A stretch of 34,172 bases of DNA, taken from CAYYYP01 sp964475985. Lineage in GTDB: Bacteria; Bdellovibrionota; UBA1018; CAYHWW01. Location of the stretch: positions 1 through 34,172 of the forward strand of contig CAYYYP010000038.1 of the NCBI GenBank assembly GCA_964475985.1, given 5' to 3'. This document shows, piece after piece, positions 7,437 to 15,374 of this stretch. Position numbers and translations under genes: made by a program. Each line of letters begins with the position of its first letter. Within the stretch, counting starts at the first letter, position 1. Under the pieces are notes generated by a model. It was not told where the DNA came from, made no database searches, and saw only the letters and a list, made by a program, of their open reading frames with translations.

Positions 7437-9098
7437 CTACATGTCGAAATCGCCCATTCCGCCCATGCCACCCATGCCGCCGCCTTGGCCGCCACCATTG
7501 GATGAACCAGAGTTCCTCTTAGGCTTTTCTGCAATGAGAGTTTCAGTCGTGAGCATCAAAGAAGCAACGCTTGCTGCATTTTGAATTGCGCAACGAGCAA
7601 CTTTGGTAGGATCAATCACGCCGGCCTTAACCATATCTTCAAAGGTATCGGTCAAAGCATTGAAGCCCCAGTTGGTTGCGCTGTTTGCCAAGATTTTCTC
7701 GACAACCACGGAACCTTCCCAGCCTGCGTTTGCCGTAATCATGCGAAGAGGTTCTTCACAGGCACGACGAACGATGGTCACGCCGAACTGTTGTTGGGCG
7801 TTTGACACTTTGAAGCTGTCCAAAGCACGTGAAGCACGGAGAAGTGCAGTACCGCCGCCAGGGACGATGCCTTCTTCAACGGCTGCGCGAGTTGCATTGA
7901 GTGCATCTTCTACACGTTGTTTCTTTTCTTTCATTTCGACTTCAGTAGCCGCGCCAACGTTGATAACCGCTACGCCGCCTACGAGTTTAGCAAGACGCTC
8001 TTGGAGCTTCTCACGGTCGTAATCCGAAGTAGTTTCTTCAACTTGTTTGCGGATCGTTTTTACGCGACCTTCGACTTCAGCTTTTTTACCGCCGCCATCA
8101 ACAACAGTGGTGTTGTCTTTGTCGATGGTGATCTTTTTCGCTTGGCCAAGGTCTTCAAGGCGGGCTGCCTCAAGCTTCATACCAAGATCTTCACTGATCA
8201 CGCGGCCACCAGTGAGGATTGCGAGATCTTGAAGCATTTCTTTACGGCGATCGCCAAAGCCAGGGGCTTTCACTGCACAAACTTGCAATGTGCCACGAAG
8301 CCTATTGACCACGAGGGTAGCCAAAGCTTCGCCATCCACTTCTTCAGCGATGATGAGCAAAGGCTTGCTCTTCTGAACGACTTTCTCAAGCAAAGGAAGA
8401 AGGTCCTTCATGCTGCTGATTTTTTTGTCGTAGATGAGGATGTAAGCGCTATCAAGTACGGCTTCCATACGCTCAGGGTTCGTTACGAAATAAGGGGAAA
8501 GATAACCGCGGTCAAACTGCATACCTTCAACTACGTCGAGGGTGGTTTCTGCAGTTTTACTTTCTTCAACAGTGATCACGCCATCGTTGCCAACTTTTTT
8601 CATGGCTTCCGCAATGATGTTGCCGATCGTCGGATCGTTGTTTGCGGAGATCGTCGCTACTTGAGCGATTTCCGTTTGATCCTTACATGGTTTTGACATG
8701 GTACGAATGGACTCGATGATCTTCTCAACGGCCTTATCGATTCCGCGCTTCACATCCATAGGATTGTGACCCGCAGCTACGATTTTAGCGCCTTCGCGAT
8801 AGATGGCTTGGGCCAACACGGTAGCGGTGGTTGTGCCATCGCCAGCATCGTCATTGGTTTTAGAAGCGACTTCTTTAACCATTTGCGCGCCCATATTTTC
8901 GAACTTGTCGGAAAGTTCGATTTCACGAGCAACGGTGACGCCGTCTTTGGTCACGTTGGGAGCACCGAAAGCTTTTTCGATGACTACGTTACGGCCCTTA
9001 GGACCGAGGGTTACTTTCACTGCATCTGCAAGAACATTAACACCGTTCAATATGGAAGCGCGTGCTTGTTCTGAAAATCTGAGTTCCTTAGCTGACAT
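7437..9098 (-). CDS. groEL: Chaperonin GroEL
   Basis: The 60-kDa chaperonin subunit has 553 residues and forms the double-ring ATP-driven folding chamber with GroES. Visible family features are the N-terminal ATP-site segments LGPKGRNVVIEKAFG and KDGVTVAREIEL, the phosphate-binding DGTTTATVLA, the equatorial hinge VEEGIVPGGGTALLRA, and the C-terminal Gly/Met tail (GGGMGGMGGMGDFDM). The catalytic aspartate of the NDDAGDGTTT segment is present. The ribosome site AAGGAG precedes the ATG. It follows groES by 32 bases in the same unit and is closed by a strong terminator. Large open frames on the opposite strand are codon-bias shadows. Confidence 0.98.
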   Translation of the reverse strand: MSAKELRFSEQARASILNGVNVLADAVKVTLGPKGRNVVIEKAFGAPNVTKDGVTVAREIELSDKFENMGAQMVKEVASKTNDDAGDGTTTATVLAQAIYREGAKIVAAGHNPMDVKRGIDKAVEKIIESIRTMSKPCKDQTEIAQVATISANNDPTIGNIIAEAMKKVGNDGVITVEESKTAETTLDVVEGMQFDRGYLSPYFVTNPERMEAVLDSAYILIYDKKISSMKDLLPLLEKVVQKSKPLLIIAEEVDGEALATLVVNRLRGTLQVCAVKAPGFGDRRKEMLQDLAILTGGRVISEDLGMKLEAARLEDLGQAKKITIDKDNTTVVDGGGKKAEVEGRVKTIRKQVEETTSDYDREKLQERLAKLVGGVAVINVGAATEVEMKEKKQRVEDALNATRAAVEEGIVPGGGTALLRASRALDSFKVSNAQQQFGVTIVRRACEEPLRMITANAGWEGSVVVEKILANSATNWGFNALTDTFEDMVKAGVIDPTKVARCAIQNAASVASLMLTTETLIAEKPKRNSGSSNGGGQGGGMGGMGGMGDFDM

Positions 9099-9130
9099 GA
9101 ATCATTCTCCTTAACTAATTTCTAAATCTT

Positions 9131-9418
9131 TTAGTGTACGATGCCTAAAACATCGTCTTCGCGCATGATAAGAAAATCATCGCCATCAATCTTAATTTCG
9201 GTGCCTGCATACTTGCCAAAAAGAATGCGATCGCCCTTTTTAACTTCGAGGGACACAAGCTTGCCTGCTTCGTCACGACGGCCGTTGCCTGTAGCAACAA
9301 CTTCGCCTTGAGCTGGCTTTTCTTTTGCGTTGTCGGGGATGATGATCCCACCCTTTGTCTTTTCTTCTTCATTTGCACGCTTAACAAGAATACGGTCATG
9401 CAATGGTCTAACTTCCAT
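9131..9418 (-). CDS. groES: Co-chaperonin GroES
   Basis: The 10-kDa lid of GroEL, 95 residues. It shows the N-terminal VRPLHDRILVKR, the mobile loop EEEKTKGGIIIPDNAKEKP, and the C-terminal KKGDRILFGKYAGTEIKIDGD strand pair. The ribosome site GGGAG precedes the ATG at 9418. It is the first gene of the operon. Upstream lie an 18-bp inverted repeat (9448-9465) and a TTGACG -35-like box (9497-9502), but no canonical CIRCE (TTAGCACTC-N9-GAGTGCTAA) is visible. Heat control therefore probably differs from the HrcA/CIRCE scheme. Confidence 0.97.
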   Translation of the reverse strand: MEVRPLHDRILVKRANEEEKTKGGIIIPDNAKEKPAQGEVVATGNGRRDEAGKLVSLEVKKGDRILFGKYAGTEIKIDGDDFLIMREDDVLGIVH

Positions 9419-9447
9419 CGATTATCTCCCTTTTAAATAACAGACTT

Positions 9448-9465
9448 AATCTCTTGGTCGAGATT
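9448..9465. promoter_or_regulatory. Inverted repeat upstream of groES (candidate operator)
   Basis: Perfect 6-bp arms AATCTC and GAGATT flank the 6-base spacer TTGGTC, 30 bases before the groES start. Further upstream, on the minus strand, TTGACG (9502-9497) could be a -35 box, but the -10 is poor. It could be an operator, a leader hairpin or chance. Confidence 0.35.
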
Positions 9466-9609
9466 CACTGAAGCACTAGCCTTCGGGGGCCAGTCCCGTC
9501 AATAAAACTCTAATCCACGATTTTTACACTCAAACCAGAAGCTAAGATCCGTTTGGACGTTGTCAAGGACAAGGGCCAAATTAGATGGTTAAACTGAGCT
9601 CACAAATAC

Positions 9610-9639
9610 TTGACAAATTTAGTTATATAATGGTATAGG
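9610..9639 (+). promoter_or_regulatory. Sigma-70-type promoter for the 9703 gene
   Basis: TTGACA at 9610-9615, an 18-base spacer, then TATAGG at 9634-9639. A perfect TATAAT (9626-9631) also lies inside the spacer but too close to this -35. Predicted transcription starts at about 9646. Confidence 0.6.
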
Positions 9640-9645
9640 GGCGCT

Positions 9646-9691
9646 GGTGGCTGCTTATCCCATTGACAATGCCGAGCGTGCGGGCAGCCCC
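9646..9691 (+). ncRNA. Structured 5' leader, possible three-way junction
   Basis: From the predicted transcript start the leader folds on paper into three adjoining helices. P1 pairs GG-bulge-GGCTGC (9646-9654) with GCAGCCCC (9684-9691). P2 is CATT/AATG (9661-9671) with a 3-base loop. P3 is CCG/CGG (9672-9683) with a 6-base loop. P2, P3 and the 3' strand of P1 abut with no unpaired bases. The ribosome site AGAGG follows P1 directly. It matches no riboswitch class that I recognise. Confidence 0.3.
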
Positions 9692-9702
9692 AAGAGGTAC
9701 CT

Positions 9703-10377
9703 ATGAAAAAAAAATTTATCCTTAGCCTGCTCTTATGGATTTTTACTTCTTCTGCCTACGGAGTATTGCCTAAGCAAACCGAGGACGGTTTGGATCTTAA
9801 AGATACTCAAAACTTAAATCTTTCAAAGAAGCTCTCAATTTCGAAGTCGCTTCCCTCTGAGCAATCAGTATCTGCAATTGTAGATGACGGAACACCTCTG
9901 ACCATGAGTGCCCATACCGACGTAGATGGTCCTCCAGTGCAGGATGAATTTCTGGAAGATACCGCTAAGGAAACTGATCCAAACAAAGAGATAGACACCC
10001 AAGAAAGCCCACGTCTTCTTGAGTCCCAATCCGAGCGAAATCACGCACAAACACAGAAAAAATTTATGCAAGATCAAACGCAAGAACTTGCGGCCATTGC
10101 TTCGGCGGAGAAACCAATTGCCATCGTATCCCCCAAGATAGAACGCAAAGCCGATCGTATTCCGGAAAAACACGTAACGGAAGTACTTGAACGGATCCGC
10201 ATCACCTACGCAATTGCAAAAAAATTCCAGGTCGCGGTTGATTACCGCTCCAGCACCAAGCGCCAGCTAGAAAAATATGCGGAAAAATTAGAAAAGTTTT
10301 TTTCCGAAAAAGCCATCAAGGACGTGAAGGCCAAAAACGTGGGCCAGAACCCGGACGAGGCTAGCGCAGAAATATAA
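9703..10377 (+). CDS. Hypothetical exported protein, charged
   Basis: Unrecognised protein of 224 residues. The signal peptide is clear (MKKKFILSLLLWIFTSSAYG, likely cut after AYG). The mature protein is strongly polar and low in aromatic residues, suggesting an unfolded or extended N-terminal half (about residues 25-140, rich in Asp, Glu, Ser, Thr and Gln). A C-terminal helical segment follows (HVTEVLERIRITYAIAKKFQ, then RQLEKYAEKLEKFFSEKAIK), likely a coiled coil or amphipathic helix pair. There are no cysteines in the mature part. It has its own strong promoter and a folded leader (9646-9691). The next gene starts 97 bases later and is also exported. Role unknown. Confidence 0.7.
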   Translation: MKKKFILSLLLWIFTSSAYGVLPKQTEDGLDLKDTQNLNLSKKLSISKSLPSEQSVSAIVDDGTPLTMSAHTDVDGPPVQDEFLEDTAKETDPNKEIDTQESPRLLESQSERNHAQTQKKFMQDQTQELAAIASAEKPIAIVSPKIERKADRIPEKHVTEVLERIRITYAIAKKFQVAVDYRSSTKRQLEKYAEKLEKFFSEKAIKDVKAKNVGQNPDEASAEI

Positions 10378-10473
10378 ACTAGCGTCGTTTATACCTTGCA
10401 TCGCATCATCCAATGATCCTCCAAATTCCCTTTTGAATATGTTATTCAGGCCTAGGGATTAGGGGGAACAATT

Positions 10474-12501
10474 TTGAAAGAAATATTATGGTCATGGGCG
10501 GGGGCTGGGTTATTTTCAGTATTGCTGGGTATTGGATTCCTTACGGAAGTAAGCGCCCAGCCACGGACAAAAACGCCATTAAATGTGATGACGAATATCC
10601 GGGTCGACACTTCCGAGCCTCGGATCGCACTTTGGCAGCGCCTTCCACTTCCCCAGAAAGAGCTGGCGTACCACCTTCACTTAGCCGCGATTGCCGGCCG
10701 CAAAATTCTTTTTCAGCAGAATCATCGGCACGGACTTTTTTTAAAACGCTTTTTTGATCATACTCTAGCGGCTTCAAAACAATCCGAGACAGAAACATTC
10801 TTAACTGCTTCTGGTTTTCAAGAGTTTCTGGCCTACGCCGCAAAATTCCAAGATTTAGCGAGCCCATATTCGCCGTCGAACCGTAAGTACGTGCTACGGA
10901 CCGTGAGCCCGACTCAAGTAAGAACTTTAGTCCGTGGTTTTGTGAGACAAGCTCACGAGCGCTTCCCGGACCAAAAAATTGAAGAGGTAGTTCGTCTTCT
11001 CACCGACCCCACCTACGAGGTTTTAAGGCAACCGGAAGACGCCCAGGATGAATTGGCGGAAACGGGTGGTAATCTTTATGCCAAAGGAATCACAAGTGCC
11101 GAAGTGCGAAGGGCGTTGCGGGCTGGGCTCAAACTTGATTTGAACTGCCAAATCATTCGGGGCGCGAACCGACGGTTGAAGTGCCAGCGCCAAACTACCC
11201 AGACCACGGGTCCAGTGGGAGAGGCCCTTCGGGAAGTTGTCGCCGAACTGAGGCTAGCCTTACCTTTTGCGCATACTGAGCATCAGCGTCGCGAGATCGA
11301 CTATTTTATTCGCTACTTTCGCCACGGCCACATTTCAGACTTTCGACGGGCAAACATTGAATGGGTGCGGGACCGGACTGCATCGACGGTGGATTTTATG
11401 ATGGGGTTCGTTGAGGTGTATGAGGATTTCAATGGCCGCATTGGCTCATGGGAATCCTACGTTCAAATCGTGGATCCCGCGAATACGCAAGTTGCCCAGG
11501 CATTGGCGAGCAATGCCCAATACTTTGAAGATCAAATGCCCTACGGACCTTGGAAAAAAACATTTCCAGAAAATTATTCGCCGCCGGCACTTATGGTTTA
11601 TTATTTTCAAGAGATCGCAAGCCTTCGCACCAGCGGTTATAACCTACCCAACTACGACGACATTCGTCGGGATGTGGGCGCTAAAAACGTAATCAGGCTG
11701 GACTTGCCGGGAGCGGCGGAGAACCCCATTCTTCGGACCGTTTATGAAGAGGCCTATCGTACTTTCATGCCAGCCGACCTAGTGGAGCAAGCTCTTCGCT
11801 ACCGGGAGAAGCAATGGAGAGTTCTGGTGAATTTGCACGAAATCATTGGCCATGGCTCAGGCATTTTTGACGTGCGTCGCTACGGTCCGGAAGAAGATCC
11901 TATCTCTGCGTTGGGAGCGGCTGGCGGCAGCGCTCTAGAAGAACAGCGTGCGGATCTAGCCGCATTGGTATTCGCCGCCGACCCTAAGCTGATTGACGTT
12001 GGGCTTTACCAAGATGCTGCCGAAGCGCAGACCGTGCGAAACGTGATGTACGATACTTATGTTGCTTCATTGTTATTAAGGCTGTCTCAACAAGAAACAT
12101 TTAGTGAGTCGCACTCCCGAGGCCATTGGCTGCTTGTGAAACGGTTGCTTGATGCGGGGGCCGTGGAATGGGTGGGGCCATCGAACGAACGACAGCTGCT
12201 CCGGGTAAAAAACTACGAGGGATTTAAGGCGGCGAGCAGCACCTTACTTGCTGAACTTCAGCGCATTAAAGCGGTGCGCGATGAAACGGCGCTACGGGCC
12301 CTGCTTGCTCAGGATGCGCCCTTGGAGGCCGTCAATGAACCTTGGGCTAGGAGTACTATTGCAGCCGGACGCGGTCTTGCGCTAAACGCCGGAGTGGTAT
12401 CCCAGCCTTGGAGGATTACGCGGACCTCCGACCCGGCGGAGAGATTTCGGGTTGAAACATTGGGCGGTACGACCCTGCGAAGCATCGCCCCATATTGGTA
12501 A
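10474..12501 (+). CDS. Exported M49 metallopeptidase (dipeptidyl-peptidase III-like)
   Basis: Zinc peptidase of 675 residues in the DPP III family, which removes dipeptides from the N-terminus of short peptides. The zinc motif HEIIGH is at residues 455-460 and the second motif EEQRAD at 489-494, matching the family's HEXXGH and EEXRAD/E. Upstream, GFVEVYEDFNGRIGSWESYV and NLPNYDDIRRD correspond to conserved substrate-cleft segments. A signal peptide is visible (WSWAGAGLFSVLLGIGFLTE, cut after VSA). Most characterised DPP III enzymes are cytosolic, so export is notable. The start is a TTG at 10474 behind AGGGGGAA; the signal peptide supports it. It ends 21 bases from the convergent M3 peptidase. 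It may degrade peptides in the periplasm or outside the cell. Confidence 0.88.
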   Translation: MKEILWSWAGAGLFSVLLGIGFLTEVSAQPRTKTPLNVMTNIRVDTSEPRIALWQRLPLPQKELAYHLHLAAIAGRKILFQQNHRHGLFLKRFFDHTLAASKQSETETFLTASGFQEFLAYAAKFQDLASPYSPSNRKYVLRTVSPTQVRTLVRGFVRQAHERFPDQKIEEVVRLLTDPTYEVLRQPEDAQDELAETGGNLYAKGITSAEVRRALRAGLKLDLNCQIIRGANRRLKCQRQTTQTTGPVGEALREVVAELRLALPFAHTEHQRREIDYFIRYFRHGHISDFRRANIEWVRDRTASTVDFMMGFVEVYEDFNGRIGSWESYVQIVDPANTQVAQALASNAQYFEDQMPYGPWKKTFPENYSPPALMVYYFQEIASLRTSGYNLPNYDDIRRDVGAKNVIRLDLPGAAENPILRTVYEEAYRTFMPADLVEQALRYREKQWRVLVNLHEIIGHGSGIFDVRRYGPEEDPISALGAAGGSALEEQRADLAALVFAADPKLIDVGLYQDAAEAQTVRNVMYDTYVASLLLRLSQQETFSESHSRGHWLLVKRLLDAGAVEWVGPSNERQLLRVKNYEGFKAASSTLLAELQRIKAVRDETALRALLAQDAPLEAVNEPWARSTIAAGRGLALNAGVVSQPWRITRTSDPAERFRVETLGGTTLRSIAPYW

Positions 12502-12522
12502 AAACGGCTTTTTTTAAAACTG

Positions 12523-14688
12523 CTATAGTCCCTGACTTCTTAGGAATGCCGCTGGATCCGGGTTTCCACGCCTGAAACGACGATATAATGTCATGGCGGG
12601 CTCGGTGCCACCTCGTTCAAGAATTTCGGCACGGTAGCGGGCGGCCGTGGCAGGATTAAAAACACCCTCTTGCACAAACACTTCGAAAGCATCGGCCACT
12701 AGGACATCCGCCCATCGATAGCTATAATACCGGGAATCGTAGCCCGTTGAAAAAATGTGGGCAAAAGAGGGAGAAGTAAAGCCTCCGTGCCGCCCAATGA
12801 TTCGGTAAGGTGCAGTTGCTTTCTCTTCCCATGGATCTAAATCATAAACTGAATGCAGACCGGAAAGATCACGATTATGCCAAGCCATATCTAGCATCGC
12901 CAGGTTGATCTGACGTAAGCCCGCAATGCCTACATGAAAATTCTCTGCCTGTCTGACTTTGTCCAGAAGAGCTTCGGGAATGACGGCACCGGTGAGGTAA
13001 TGTTTTGCGTATTGGGCAAGAACCTCAGGTAAGGTTGCCCATTTTTCATTCAGTTGGGAAGGCAGCTCTACAAAATCTCGCGCAACGTTAGTGCCGGCTA
13101 ATGATCGATACCGCACTTTGGTTAATATTCCGTGAAGTGCATGGCCCATTTCATGAAATAGGGTTCGCACTTCATCTAGGCTAAGCAATGCGTAGCCTTC
13201 AGCATTTGGGCCCGTAAAATTTTCCGAATTCAAAACATGGGGCAGTTGAATTTTTCCCGCAACCCCTCCGGACTCCGTAAGCACATTCATCCATGCACCC
13301 GCCCGTTTTCCTTCGTGAGGAAACGGATCGATATAAAATAACGCAATTCGTTGGCCTTCTGAATCATGCACTTCATAGGCCCTTGCGGCGGGATGCCAAG
13401 TAGGCAACTCTTTTTTCTCATGAAAAGTGACGCCATGGAGCCGCTCGGCCACGTAGAATGCGCCCTTTAATACATTTTCAAAATTAAAGTAGGGCCTTAA
13501 GTCTTCTTCGCTAAATCCAAACTGCGATTGTTTCAGTTTGTCTTCGTAATGGGCAACGTCCCAGGGCAAAATTTCGTGCCCAGCTAGACTCTGTAATTCT
13601 TGAAGTTCGCGCATCGCCGCGGGTCGGTAGGCCTCCGCCAAAGTATTCAAAAAATTTTCTATGGCCTCCGGCGTCCCGGCCATTTCGTTTTCCGCCATGA
13701 ACTGTGAATGGGTGCGGTAACCTAGGAGCTTAGCCCGTTCGTCCCGTAATCTCACGATCTCAAGTATGAGAGGACGATTATCATGTTTTTTTGTGCTGCC
13801 ACGGGAAGTAAATGCACGCCAGATTTCCTCCCGCAAAGATCGGTCCTCTGCGTAAGTAACCACGGGAAGGTAACTTGGGGCATTTAAGGTAAAAACCCAC
13901 GCGCCAAGCCCGCCCTTTTCCTGCGCAAGCTTTGCGGCCGCTTTTATAACGTCTGCCGGTATGCCGCGGAGTCTTAGCGGGTCATTTACCACCAGCTGGT
14001 ACTCTTTGGTGAAGCTTGTAACATTACTAACGAACGCACTCGATAGTGCGCTGAGTTTTTGATCAATTGCGCCGACCCGCTGTCTTTGCTTGAGGCTTAG
14101 GAGTGCCCCGCTCCGTACGAAATTTTTATAGAAATTCTCGAGCAAAGTGTGCTGATCCACCGCTAAATCAAGGGATTCGCGATGGTCGTAAAGATACTTG
14201 ACCCGTCCAAAAATAATAGGGTCCTGATAGAGGTTCGCTCCAAATCGACTCAAGCGTGGACCAAGCTTTTCAGCTAGCCTCGCTAAGGCCGGATTTATGC
14301 TTAAGGAACGAAAATTATAAAAAATGCTGCTTGCTCTCGCAATTGGTTCATCGGCTGCTTCCAGTGCCTCGATGGTATTTTGAAAGGTCGGTGGACGAGT
14401 GTCTTGCCGGATCGCATCCACCCTTGCCTGAGCTACCCGCAACCCTCGAATGACGGCTGGTCGAATATGACCAATGGCAACGCGATCAAATGGGATTGCA
14501 TCCATTTCTAAACTAGAAGCGTTTAGTAAAGGATTTCGCCGAACTTGGGGATTATTCGGTAAATTTATGAATTGCCTTTCGCACGGGTCGATCTCCTCAG
14601 CCCAAACAATGCAGGAAAGCAAACAAACCAATAAACCGATGGACAGAAAACAAATGCCCCGAACCCATACCTTAAAATTAAACCCCAT
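12523..14688 (-). CDS. Exported M3 metallopeptidase (Dcp/oligopeptidase A-like)
   Basis: Zinc endopeptidase or peptidyl-dipeptidase of the thimet-oligopeptidase family, 721 residues from the ATG at 14688 (a GTG at 14700 is also in frame). The zinc site HEMGHALHG lies near residue 512 of this form and the third ligand is the glutamate of ARDFVELPSQLNEKW. The C-terminal GYDSRYYSYRWADVLVADAF is the substrate-binding segment of the family. It has an N-terminal membrane or signal segment (ICFLSIGLLVCLLSCIVWAE); the cysteine in LLSC hints that a lipoprotein is possible. Dcp is usually cytosolic or periplasmic. It converges on the M49 peptidase with only 21 bases between stops. Together they could take exported peptides down to dipeptides. 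Confidence 0.9.
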   Translation of the reverse strand: MGFNFKVWVRGICFLSIGLLVCLLSCIVWAEEIDPCERQFINLPNNPQVRRNPLLNASSLEMDAIPFDRVAIGHIRPAVIRGLRVAQARVDAIRQDTRPPTFQNTIEALEAADEPIARASSIFYNFRSLSINPALARLAEKLGPRLSRFGANLYQDPIIFGRVKYLYDHRESLDLAVDQHTLLENFYKNFVRSGALLSLKQRQRVGAIDQKLSALSSAFVSNVTSFTKEYQLVVNDPLRLRGIPADVIKAAAKLAQEKGGLGAWVFTLNAPSYLPVVTYAEDRSLREEIWRAFTSRGSTKKHDNRPLILEIVRLRDERAKLLGYRTHSQFMAENEMAGTPEAIENFLNTLAEAYRPAAMRELQELQSLAGHEILPWDVAHYEDKLKQSQFGFSEEDLRPYFNFENVLKGAFYVAERLHGVTFHEKKELPTWHPAARAYEVHDSEGQRIALFYIDPFPHEGKRAGAWMNVLTESGGVAGKIQLPHVLNSENFTGPNAEGYALLSLDEVRTLFHEMGHALHGILTKVRYRSLAGTNVARDFVELPSQLNEKWATLPEVLAQYAKHYLTGAVIPEALLDKVRQAENFHVGIAGLRQINLAMLDMAWHNRDLSGLHSVYDLDPWEEKATAPYRIIGRHGGFTSPSFAHIFSTGYDSRYYSYRWADVLVADAFEVFVQEGVFNPATAARYRAEILERGGTEPAMTLYRRFRRGNPDPAAFLRSQGL

Positions 14689-14828
14689 GCGGGCCAGCAC
14701 TATTGAAAAGTTAGTTGCTTGTCAAACTACCGGTGGTGCATCAAGAAAAAGAAATTATTCTCGTTTATGGAGTTTTTATAATAAAGGAAAGGTTGCAAAA
14801 TCTGCCATCACTGAGAGGACCATTTTTC

Positions 14829-15374
14829 ATGAAATCAATTTCGTCCAAACTTCGAAATACCAAAATTTTATTTTTTTCAGTTATGACCGCACTGAGCTTG
14901 CAAAGTTCTTTCGCGCAAGTTCCCGGCGCGTCCCGGCCAACGCTTGGCATTGCTCCGCTATCCTATGAGGCCCCGGAACTTGCTGAGCTCCGCGCAGAGG
15001 TGCAGGGATTGTTCCACGGAATCAACTATCATCCGCTGAATTTGGACGAACGTTGCCGCCGAATCCATTCCTACGTGGTCCAATTTGTGGATACCTGCGC
15101 GCTTCCTTACAACGGTTACGGCGAATTAAAGCAGGCGGCGAGTCGTATCAAGGCCATGCATAACGAAACCGGAGAACATGAAATGGTAACCCAATTTGTG
15201 CAACGAGTTGGCGGTTCAGTAGCCGCGTGCGATGTCGTTCTGGAATTGCTGGCTGCCGAAATTCCTGCGTGGACGGAAAATTTTCCACGGTGTTTTGAAG
15301 ATGAATCCGCTCCAACGCCTCAACCACGTCACGCACCGATCGACTTTCAATCCAATCAATCCGTTTCCGTTTAG
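14829..15374 (+). CDS. Small secreted four-cysteine protein, copy 1
   Basis: Unrecognised secreted protein of 181 residues. The ATG at 14829 is chosen because it opens directly onto a signal peptide (MKSISSKLRNTKILFFSVMT, cut near SSFAQ) and has GAGAGGA upstream; the frame runs further upstream without a signal. The mature part has exactly four cysteines (DERC, DTC, AAC, PRC) spaced 13, 43 and 20 residues apart, with a tryptophan 7 residues before the last. The protein encoded at 16575 has the same pattern (13, 44, 20) and the same LDERC/PDERC entry, so the two are paralogues. Two disulfides and a mostly helical fold are inferred. The C-terminal 25 residues are a polar Pro/Ser/Gln tail. It lies divergent from the M3 peptidase. 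Confidence 0.75.
   Translation: MKSISSKLRNTKILFFSVMTALSLQSSFAQVPGASRPTLGIAPLSYEAPELAELRAEVQGLFHGINYHPLNLDERCRRIHSYVVQFVDTCALPYNGYGELKQAASRIKAMHNETGEHEMVTQFVQRVGGSVAACDVVLELLAAEIPAWTENFPRCFEDESAPTPQPRHAPIDFQSNQSVSV

Noticed and set aside
7917..8696. 259-codon open frame opposite groEL
   Set aside because: It is an antisense shadow of a highly biased gene; groEL is certain and the antisense product has no recognisable domain.
9626..9631. Perfect TATAAT upstream of the 9703 gene
   Set aside because: Only 10 bases from TTGACA and no other -35 at the right distance; the TATAGG with an 18-base spacer fits better.
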